Assembly (NCBI GenBank): GCA_033782935.1 | Contig: JAWQEG010000487.1 | Span: 1 to 64,000 of the forward strand | Reading direction: 5' to 3' | From: Petrolisthes cinctipes | Lineage: Eukaryota > Arthropoda > Malacostraca > Decapoda > Porcellanidae | DNA length: 64,000 nt | Shown: in pieces, positions 54,121 through 62,483 of the stretch | Layout: every line of letters starts with the position of its first letter | Position numbering within the stretch: position 1 is the first letter of the stretch | Position numbers and translations under genes: made by a program | The notes under the pieces: generated by a model | Seen by the model: only the letters and a program-made list of their open reading frames with translations | What the model was told of the DNA's origin: nothing | Database searches by the model: none

Positions 54121-55709
54121 CAAGGAGGTAGCTGAAGAAATCACACGACCTTTGACCATTCTCTTCAACAAGAGCATAAGTACAGGAGAAGTCCCAAAGC
54201 AATGGAAATTAGCAGTTATAACACCAATATACAAGAAAGGCGACAAATCACTACCTGTAAACTACCGACCAATATCACTAACATCAGTGATATGTAAACT
54301 CCTTGAGAGGATCATATCTGATATCATTCTGCAACACCTGAAAGAGAAACATCTGCTTACAAACCAACAACATGGTTTCCTGCCTGGGAGATCGACTGTT
54401 ACCAACCTTCTGGATTGCTTTGGGACTTCTCCTGTACTTATGCTCTTGTTAAGAGGCGCATATGCGGCACAGTGTCAAATGCCTTGGCATAATCGAGGAA
54501 TAAAATGTCTATCAGCAGTCCATGTGATAAGGCTTCTGTCCATTGGTTAAGGGCTTAACCAATGGACAGAAGCCTTATCACATGGACTGCTGATAGACAT
54601 TTTATTCCTCGATTATGCCAAGGCATTTGACACTGTGCCGCATATGCGCCTCTTAACAAAACTTCCAGCGTATGGCATCACAGGAAATCTCAAGCAGTGG
54701 ATACAAAACTTCCTGACTGGACGCAAACAATCAGTAAAGATCAACGGGGAAATCCCAGACAGTGTGAATGTCACCAGCGGGGTCCCCCAGGGATCGGTAA
54801 TGGGTCCTCTTTTGTTTATACTGTTTGTGAATGACCTACCGGACAACCTGCACAACCCCACATTGATGTACGTGGATGACACAAAGATGTTTTCCTTAAA
54901 GAAACAGAGGCTGATAATGGATCCACCAAACACCACAACGCTACAGCAGGACTTGACCCATTTCCAAAGCTGGGCAAACAACATGGGAATGAAACTCAAT
55001 CCAACCAAATGCAAAACAATGCATCGAGGAAGATCAAACCCTCTCCAGGAGTACACAATGCTCCTAGATGACAATACTCAACACCACATAATGACAACCA
55101 CAGAGGAAAAAGACCTGGGAGTGATTGTAGATTCGGGGTTGACATTCTCTAAGCACATCCAGACCCAAGTAAATAAAGCCAATAGTGTTCTCGGAGCCAT
55201 CAAGCATACATTCAAAGCTCTGGACCCCACTGCGTTCCTTTCTCTGTACAAGTCGCTAGTACGCCCAAACCTTGAGTATGCATCAGTCATCTGGTCACCA
55301 AAGCTAAAGAGGGACAAAGACGCACTAGAATATGTACAACGTCGAGCCACAAGACTAGTTACAGGACTCTCAGGGAAATCTTATGAAGAAAGACTACTAA
55401 CTCTAGAGCTACCAACCCTGGAGTTCCGACGACAGAGAGCAGACATGATCCAGATGTTTAATTAAACTAGTACATGGCTTGGAGGAGCTTAACCCAGCAC
55501 CTTGCAGTGAGTGTGGAAGGATGATGATACAACCTGCATTAAATGTAAACAATCGGGGTCATGACTTCAAACTCCAGATACAGCATGAACCTGGACCGAG
55601 GGACAATTTCTTCACGCGCCGTGCAACAAAGAATTGGAATCGGCTAACCCAAGACACTGTCAGTGCAAATTGTGTGAATATCTTCAAAAACCGACTGACC
55701 ATCACTTAA
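54121..55709 (+). pseudogene. CR1-like LINE ORF2 fragment: reverse transcriptase split by a palindrome
   Basis: 5'-truncated plus-strand LINE. RT pieces: WKLAVITPIYKKGDKSLP, NYRPISLTSVICKLLER and QQHGFLPGRSTVTNLLDC to 54418; then a 135-base insertion that includes an inverted copy of the next 106 bases; then LFLDYAKAFDTVPH, SGVPQGSVMGPLLF, catalytic YVDD (about 54871) and the thumb to 55463. A stop and frame change near 55463 precede the C-terminal part (55479-55709). It ends abruptly at the gypsy protease remnant, with no 3'UTR or tail, so this edge is a recombination or deletion breakpoint. Confidence 0.85.
54446..54659. repeat. Perfect palindrome with 106-bp arms and 2-bp loop
   Basis: Arms 54446-54551 and 54554-54659 are exact reverse complements with GG between them. 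The right arm is LINE RT coding sequence; the left arm is its inverted copy. The insertion from 54419 to 54553 is 135 bp, a multiple of three, and falls exactly between two conserved RT residues. Confidence 0.97.
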
Positions 55710-55901
55710 TGGTAAGGTATCAACCAATCCCACCTTTACATCTCCCACTACCAAGTCATTCTCAAGATGTACCTTAGCCAGCTCAACTGTAGATAGGATA
55801 GAGGAGAGTGGCTGTAGTAAAACCTTATCACCAGTGATATCAGGCAAGCATTTTCGGACCATCAAACTTTGAGAAGCACCCGTATCTCTGAGTAACGACA
55901 A
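55710..55901 (-). pseudogene. G2 gypsy protease remnant
   Basis: The minus-strand frame has the aspartic protease signature LLRDTGASQSLM followed by about 50 residues of protease-like sequence (LVVGDVKVGLVDTLP), and is cut by the LINE end at 55710. It overlaps the gag frame, as in gypsy gag-pol. Confidence 0.8.
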
Positions 55902-57075
55902 TTGGGATCCTTACAATTTTTCAAAGTGTGTCCTTTCTGCTTACAATAAGTACAATACAAGGGAATTGGTGTATTCACAGTAGACCCTACGGGGCGAAAC
56001 ATAGAAGAGGTCACCGTGTTGTTTGAAGAAGGGTTGAACACTTTTCGTTGTCCACGGGGACTGCCTATAGCTTTGTTCAGGAGGGAATATTTATCTGCCA
56101 ATTTGGCTGCCATGATAGGATCAGTTTCCTCCTTGTCTGCAATGTGCATCTTGACGTGATGAGGCACACCCCTAGTGAATTCTTCCAAAACATTTCTGAG
56201 TTCCTCGAAGGTGGCTATCTCAGCTTTTCTCACCCACTGATCGAACCGTTTGAATTTTTCTGTCATAAATTTAAAATAAGTAGTCACTGGAGTTTTCATA
56301 TAATTACGGAATGCTTGTCTATATCCTTCCACCGTGATAGAATATGCATCCAGAATGCCTTGCTTAATGGACTCGTAGTCTGCGTCTTTTGGGAGTGCCA
56401 GATAAGCCTGTGCAGCCCTTCCAGTCAACTTAGGTTGCAGTAGCCACTTCCAGTGTTCTTCTGGCCAGTAAATGTTCAACTGTATTTTCAAACAATTCAA
56501 AGTATCCATCTGGATCACACTCTATAAAGGCAGGAACGAGTTTAAGGTTTCTGGCGAGATCAAACTCATGAAGAGTCCTATCTCCAGCTGTAACATTTTG
56601 AAGCTGAGAATGAGCTACTTGGAGTTCATGTTGTCTTTCTTTTTCTCTCTTATGGTTCTTTTTCTTTTTCTTCTCGTTATTTTTCTTTTTCTGCTCGTTC
56701 TTTTTTTTCTGCATTTCTCTTATCTTCCAGTTCAAGCTGATATTGTCGTTCTCTTTCTCGGTCTGCATTTCTCTTCTCTTCCAGTTCAAGCTGAAGTTGT
56801 AGTATCTCGGAAGTAGTCAACTGGCCCGTCTCTGTTTGTCGAGCACCAGCTCCTTCCTCGGTCGAATCTTCCCAGTCCAGATCAGTTTCTTTTAATAAGC
56901 CAGAGTTAAACAAATGATTTAGGACGAGTTTTGCACGTTGGTCACGGGTAGTGGAACTCTTATATGGTATTTCCCATCTACACAGAAGATAAGTAATTTC
57001 GTCCTTGTTGGCATAATCATAATAGTCAAGTCCACTGACAGGGTTTTGTTCAAACTTCTTAACATTGAATGACAT
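55862..57075 (-). pseudogene. G2 gypsy gag with CCHC zinc knuckle
   Basis: It starts at ATG 57073-57075 (MSFNVKKFEQNP). Residues about 70-150 are a Glu/Arg/Lys coiled coil. A frame change near 56470 leads to the capsid part (HWKWLLQPKLTGRAAQAYLA, YMKTPVTTYFKFMTEKFKRF, ELRNVLEEFTRGVP) and a C-x2-C-x4-H-x4-C knuckle (CTYCKQKGHTLKNCKDPNC, about 55915-55970). It belongs with the protease and, probably, the integrase and LTR further left as one broken minus-strand element. Confidence 0.85.
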
Positions 57076-57104
57076 GTTGAAGTCTGCAACAAATCAAATA
57101 TCAC

Positions 57105-57841
57105 TAAGACAATGTGAATGATTCACGATAATGAAATGTTAGTGTAAAAGATGATCACATGTGATAGAGTAGGGTAGGTAGGTAGGTAGATCTACGGTCA
57201 CGGACTGTGACAGAAAGGATAGGTAATCAGGACTATGATTACGGTCACGATTTGTGACAGAGAGGATAGGTAATCAGGACTATGATTACGGTCACGATTT
57301 GTGGCAAACAGGACCTATTGGTATAACAACTAAGCGGATCTCTCCATAAGCGCCCCACGATTTGCTTATGGTAACCAGGACAATGATTAAAAGAGATCGA
57401 GCCCTTATATCTCCCGATATAATTAGTGAAAAGACCTTCTAAACTACGGTCTTAAACACTGCAACGAAACGATGGGTAAGACTAAGGTGTGAGCTTTAGG
57501 AGTTTGACAATAATGTAGGGTTCGCTGTACGAATGAAGCTTTATAGCCGATGTGGGAACGATTGCTAGAATACCATCTGTGCTCAAACTCTTGTATGCTT
57601 CATCGACTGAGGGGAATTGGATAACTATAATTAATCTTAAACATGAATACTGCATAAACGTGTCTAAATCAACCTGAAAATGAAGTGTAGGCTTAAGCAA
57701 TAAACAAATTAAGTTACAGATCAAAAAAAGAAATGCAATTATTAAGAGAGAAATAATAGCTGTTTCGAGACAAGGAAGTTATTTTTACTCAGGAGTTTGC
57801 TGTGGAAGACTCCCCTCGTCTTGGCATCTTGGTGAGAAAAC
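57105..57841. other. No gene; 47-bp tandem repeat
   Basis: Upstream (minus strand) of the G2 gag there should be a leader and LTR, but no similarity to the LTRs at 19773 or 51281 is visible. A 47-bp unit containing ACGGTCACGATTTGTGACAG occurs at 57194, 57241 and (partial) 57288. The remaining sequence is AT-rich, without coding features. Confidence 0.55.
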
Positions 57842-59674
57842 CCGGACATCATCATTCGACGTGCAGATAAGGCCTCCTCTATAGTTGTCCATGGGAGAGA
57901 GGAATACCTACAGAAAATAGACAACATTCTAAGTGACACCAGCAAATTCAAAAGAATCTCGCGCAACCCCACCAACGACATCAAGCAAAGGGCCAACATC
58001 ACCATTTCTACCATCAACGCTAAGGTTGGAGGGATCCACCTGAAGAAACTTATTGGAAAATTTGCACCTGGTTACGCCTATGGCACAGTGAAAACCCACA
58101 AGCCTGGGAACCCCCTCAGGCCTATCATCTCCCGGATCCCAACTGCAACATACCAACTGGCCAAATCTCTGAACAACTTACTTTCACCTTACGTGCCCAG
58201 AAAGTACAGCCTCAATTCAGCCACATATTTTCTACAAATTCTCCGTGATTCTCCTAAAGTAGACAACCATATCATCGCCTCCCTGGATGTTGAGAGTTTG
58301 TTCACTAATGTACCAGTGGATAAAACTATAGACATCATCCTCCACCGGGCTTACGAACACCCAGACCTCCCACGACTGGACATCCCCAACACCTGCCTCA
58401 AGACTCTACTTGAACTCTGCACCAAGGAAGCTCTATTTATTTGCCCCCGTGGCAATATGTATCAGCAGATTGACGGTATAGCGATGGGTAGTCCCCTGGG
58501 GGTCCTCTTCGCTAACTTCTTTATGGGTACTGTTGAAGAGGACCTTCTCAAATATAATCGCCCATCGATATACTGTCGGTATGTTGATGACATTTTTGTT
58601 CAAGTGAAGGACCTAGACGAGCTGTTACTACTACAACAACGGTTTATCTCCTCGTCTGGTCTGAACTTCACCTACGAAAAATCAACGGATGGCAAACTAC
58701 CCTTCCTGGACCTCTTGGTTGCCCACCACAACTCAGACTTCCAAACCACAGTGTACACAAAGTCCACCAACAACGGACGGTGTCTAAATGGTGACAGTGA
58801 ATGCCCCAAGAGATACCTCCAATCCACCATCTCATCCTACGTCAGGAGGGCTCTCTCCCACTGCACCAGCTGGAGAGACACACACCAGGAACTAAAACGT
58901 CTCACCCAAGTCCTGGTAAACAATGGATATTCTAACACAGACGTCTCCAACACCATCAAACTCCAGCTAGAAAAATGGTACGAAGTGAATCCCCCAACCA
59001 AACCCAACAGTGATATAAAACTTTACTACCGCTTTTACATGTCCACCGACTACAAGACTGACGAGACCATACTAAGAGACATACTAAAGAAGAATGTCCA
59101 CCCCACCGACCCAGACAGCGAGATCAAACTAGTAATTTACTACAAGTCTCCAAAAACCTCGAACCTCACCCTACACAATCGACCTACTACCTCCAAGAGC
59201 CCGATGAACAGTGACCACGTGATTTACCAACACACCTGTAACAGTGTGGACTGTGAGCCTCACCACTATGTTGGTAAAACACAAACATCACTGTCTCGTC
59301 GGCTCACCATGCACCTCCAGTCAGGATCTATAAAAGACCACGACCGTACCCACGACAACCAAGCTCTGACACGAGACAAACTAGTAAATAATACCACCAT
59401 ACTAGACATAGAAACAGACAGCAGAAGACTCTCCTACCTAGAAGCGATCTACATAGAAACCCTACAACCCTCTATAAACAACGAGACACAAGACCTTCAA
59501 ATACTGCCCTCCAGAAAACGACACATCACCAGCACCGTCAGGATACCCACCACACTTCCAACACCTACTGACCCACCACAAGCATCTAACATCTTACCCA
59601 CCACCACTACAACCAACGAACAACTCAGATGTAGCACCAGAATAAGAAGCTACCCCCCATCCACCAATCACTAG
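57842..59674 (+). CDS. Penelope-like element: reverse transcriptase and GIY-YIG endonuclease (5'-truncated)
   Basis: The frame is open from about 57842 without a clear ATG, so the N-terminus is missing here; similar N-terminal sequence appears at 60814-61020. RT: RRADKASSIVVHGREEYLQK, GTVKTHKPGNPLRPI, SLDVESLFTNVPVD, IDGIAMGSPLGVLFANFFM and catalytic YVDD (58580-58591 in CRYVDDIFV), then LPFLDLLV. The GIY-YIG domain follows a CxxxxC pair: CNSVDCEPHHYVGKTQTSL (about 59243-59290), then RRLTMHL, GSIKDHDRTH and the Glu in SYLEAIYIETLQPSI. This is the Penelope architecture, with targeting by the GIY-YIG nuclease. No internal stop occurs over 610 codons, so the copy is young. Confidence 0.93.
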   Translation, partial: PDIIIRRADKASSIVVHGREEYLQKIDNILSDTSKFKRISRNPTNDIKQRANITISTINAKVGGIHLKKLIGKFAPGYAYGTVKTHKPGNPLRPIISRIPTATYQLAKSLNNLLSPYVPRKYSLNSATYFLQILRDSPKVDNHIIASLDVESLFTNVPVDKTIDIILHRAYEHPDLPRLDIPNTCLKTLLELCTKEALFICPRGNMYQQIDGIAMGSPLGVLFANFFMGTVEEDLLKYNRPSIYCRYVDDIFVQVKDLDELLLLQQRFISSSGLNFTYEKSTDGKLPFLDLLVAHHNSDFQTTVYTKSTNNGRCLNGDSECPKRYLQSTISSYVRRALSHCTSWRDTHQELKRLTQVLVNNGYSNTDVSNTIKLQLEKWYEVNPPTKPNSDIKLYYRFYMSTDYKTDETILRDILKKNVHPTDPDSEIKLVIYYKSPKTSNLTLHNRPTTSKSPMNSDHVIYQHTCNSVDCEPHHYVGKTQTSLSRRLTMHLQSGSIKDHDRTHDNQALTRDKLVNNTTILDIETDSRRLSYLEAIYIETLQPSINNETQDLQILPSRKRHITSTVRIPTTLPTPTDPPQASNILPTTTTTNEQLRCSTRIRSYPPSTNH

Positions 59675-59776
59675 GCCTCTGATATGGTGGCCCCGCCCAC
59701 CCCACATACGGAAAACAGATAAATACTCCTCACCCACTCAGAATCGCCAGGACGACGGTGGAGTCTACATCCAGCC

Positions 59777-60274
59777 ATGGCCCAGACAGCACCTACTGCC
59801 AACCACACCACTTCCCCTGCCGACCGTCTTGTTGGCAGGGTGAAGTGGTTTAACCATTTGAAGGACTATGGCTTCATAACCTCTGACGAGCAAGATTACT
59901 TCTCTGCTGCCACCACCTCATCACCATCACTGGGGGACGGATAGGTGTCCTTCACTGTGGAGGAAGGGAGGAAGGGCGTGGAGGCTACCAACGTAGCGGG
60001 ACCTGATGGTGGGCAGGTCCTAGGCTCACTCCATGCCCGTGGGAGGAAGACGGCTGACGCCCAACCACCGCAGCAACGGCAGCAGCAGGCAGACATCGTC
60101 ACCGTCTGCACCAAAACTGCTGTTGCATTAGTTGCAGAAGGGCTAGGTCGTCTCTCTGAACTCCTCCTGGACATCTTCAGGAGAAATGGCTTACCACCAA
60201 TAGCCATTTCTCCTGATCTACAACCACCCACCACCACAACCACCACCAAGAAACGAAGCAGCAAGTCCGCATGA
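59777..60274 (+). pseudogene. Y-box-like cold-shock domain protein ORF, one stop and a lost loop
   Basis: 165 codons from an ATG in good context (AGCCATGG). Residues about 21-80 are a cold-shock domain: GRVKWFNHLKDYGFITSDE has the WFN and the RNP1-like K-x-Y-G-F-I. The RNP2 site (usually D-V-F-V-H) is DYFSA. After a shortened loop comes GDG, a TAG stop at 59942-59944 where Y-box proteins have Glu, then VSFTVEEGRKGVEATNVAGP, which matches the Y-box type [20 protein letters not shown]. The tail is Gln-rich, then has an amphipathic helix (GLGRLSELLLDIF) and a Thr/Lys end. The RNA-binding role is inferred from the family. The stop makes this copy a pseudogene unless read through. Confidence 0.85.
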
Positions 60275-60742
60275 CGAGGGAGGTGCAGAGAGGAAGCGCC
60301 ACCTCCACCCCCTCCAGCCCACCCCCGTCGCCGATTAATGCTGCCTCACCCACTCAACCGGGCGAATAGGGGGAAGGCACCACCACCACCACCTGAACCT
60401 TCCATACAGGACCCCGAGACGGAGGAGGACTCTGACACTAGTTCCTTCTCCAACACCAACAGCAACACCAACGACACCAGTGACAACATGGATCTGGAAG
60501 ATGGAGGGGAGTGGCAGACAGCCGGGAGGAGGAAGAGGAAGAGGAGAAGAAGGATGGACAGCCAGTCATCAGAACAACAGCTGCCTAACACCACCAAATT
60601 CTGGATGACAGCTTCTCCTCGCCTCGACCTTTTCCAACAACACATCTCTCGGCGACGTGACCCCAACATCTTCCAGACCAGAACAGAGTGGATGACTCCT
60701 ATAAGACGGCCTTATAAATATACTGCCATTAAAAATAAATGA
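60271..60742 (+). pseudogene. Second ORF of the insertion: Pro-rich, acidic, then Arg/Lys-rich protein
   Basis: An ATG (60271-60273) overlaps the stop of the cold-shock ORF as ATGA, but this frame stops at about 60367. A different frame is open from 60338 to 60742: Pro-rich, then Ser/Thr/Asp-rich acidic, then EWQTAGRRKRKRRRRMDS, and a C-terminal part of about 60 residues without a known domain. A W-Q-x-x-x-R-R-K-R basic block is reminiscent of linker regions of retroelement proteins, but this is weak. Function unknown. Confidence 0.5.
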
Positions 60743-60773
60743 CTGCCTTAATGCCCACCACTATGGGTGATAG

Positions 60774-60775
<2 letters not shown>

Positions 60776-60804
<29 letters not shown>
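60776..60804. repeat. Poly(A) tail of the retroposed insertion
   Basis: 29 consecutive As between the insertion's 3'UTR and the right copy of the target duplication. Confidence 0.9.
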
Positions 60805-60806
<2 letters not shown>

Positions 60807-60813
60807 ATCGCCA

Positions 60814-61197
<384 letters not shown>

Positions 61198-61211
61198 CAA
61201 ATAATGCTTAC

Positions 61212-61515
61212 CTTGTTGCAGTATCACTCTGATGCATCTGGCCGCTTTAATCATAGGGCCAGTCTCGTTAATCTTGTCGTTTACAGGGAGACAGTATGAC
61301 AACACTATCATAACAGTAAGCACAATCAATAGCGCCACCAGGAGTCCCATCCACACTAAAGGAGCCAGAGGCAGCAGGAACCCCCAAGGGTCCACAGTCG
61401 GTTTCCCTCGACTAACTATTATTCTTGTGTACATTATATCAACTGGAAATGTAAAGTCAACCACTTGGGCTCTTGCGGCTGTGACGTCAAATAAACCAAG
61501 AGCAATGTCCACTTC
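61212..61515 (-). CDS. Exon of a variant ionotropic glutamate receptor (IR)
   Basis: Minus strand: acceptor TTACTCTTTCAG ends at 61516, the exon runs 61515-61212 (304 bp, phase 0 to phase 1), and the donor is GTAAGC at 61211-61206. The encoded 101 residues contain the end of ligand-binding lobe S1 ([19 protein letters not shown]), the pre-M1 segment ([17 protein letters not shown]), the first transmembrane helix ([15 protein letters not shown]) and a loop toward the pore ([14 protein letters not shown]). The pore and SYTANL-type M3 would be in the next exon, not in this window. IRs act in chemosensory dendrites as ligand-gated cation channels. The lack of an A-L-T-x-x-R-x-x-x-V-D-F Thr (here D-V-T-A-A-R) fits divergent IRs. 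Which IR subfamily is unknown. Confidence 0.88.
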
Positions 61516-62483
61516 CTGAAAGAGTAACTTTTAATGCAAAATATGTCATAGGAAAATAGTATAAACATTTAAAATATATATTTGTTATTAATTCTAAGGA
61601 ATTAACAATACAGCATTGGATCAACAATAAGTATATACTGGATGTCCCAATACCTTAGCCACCCCCATTCTGTTCAACCCAACATAAAAAAGGTACAGAG
61701 GAACTACGAATAAGCAAAAACAAAATTTACTATTCGACATCTCGTGTGTACAGTTTCAAAGCCGCCGAACTACCTCCAAAAGCAGTGTAGGATTCCAAAA
61801 AGAATACAAACAAGTGTCACGATCGAACTCCATTTCGTAGCTCTTCCCTGGGGTTCTGGACGCATTGCTGAACTCTGTCTTAAAGTAGCAGCCCCAAATG
61901 TTCACATGCGTTGTGGTCAGGCGATGCTCCTGGCCTCTCATTGTTTCAGAAAAAAATCAACCTTGTTAGCCTTCAGAAGATTCTGGGTAAAAAGCCTTTG
62001 TGCCAAAGGGCTGAATGAACCTGTTGATACTTGATCGGTTCTTCTTCCCTTGAACCTGTTTAATCTCCTTTTGGAGCCCTTCTCCTTGGCAAACGACTCA
62101 TTGATGATATCCCTGGTTTTCTGTGACAAATATTGTGCTTTCTGTTCGGCCAGTTGTCCTTCTCACAATCGAAGGGATCACAGTTCCAAATGCTTTTGAC
62201 GAAGGCCTCAGACATGTTCAGTTACTTGGCAACACATGAATATGATTCCCAGAGGCAGATTCTTGGCAACTCGGAATGTGAGAGCCATGTTCTGGCTTAT
62301 CCATCTTTTCTTTTCTTTTCGGAATAACCTGCTGACCACGACATCACTTCAGAAAACAAAAAGAGAAAGAATATGAATGTGCATTCTCACTTTATGCCTG
62401 CAATTGTATGTACAGCTGCGGGCTGGAATTCGTGGGCCTCCCAGGGTTGAGAGTATGAACCCAGCATCACTCCTAATGGACTG
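61516..62483. other. Intronic or intergenic sequence of the IR gene; no exon recognised
   Basis: No further receptor exon is evident. The minus strand from about 62200 to 61756 has an open stretch (EQKAQYLSQKTRDIINES and on) that looks like transposase or another mobile-element coding sequence, but I cannot name it. On its lower-coordinate side (61640-61690), GGTATTGGGACATCCAG (minus strand) resembles a transposon end; no inverted partner was found. Confidence 0.4.

Larger units (their letters stand above)
59750..60803 (+). mobile_element. Polyadenylated retroposed insertion encoding a cold-shock domain
   Basis: 1054 bp flanked by AGAATCGCCA (59740-59749 and 60804-60813; the first A of the right copy merges with the poly(A)). 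It ends in 29 As (60776-60804). It carries a cold-shock ORF and a second basic ORF. The 5' end lies 27 bases upstream of the ATG. These are marks of LINE-driven retroposition of an mRNA. Whether the source is a host gene or a retroelement with a cold-shock ORF1 is open. Confidence 0.85.

Noticed and set aside
61744..62034. 96-codon plus-strand ORF
   Set aside because: No recognisable domain; the opposite strand looks more coding-like, and neither could be named.
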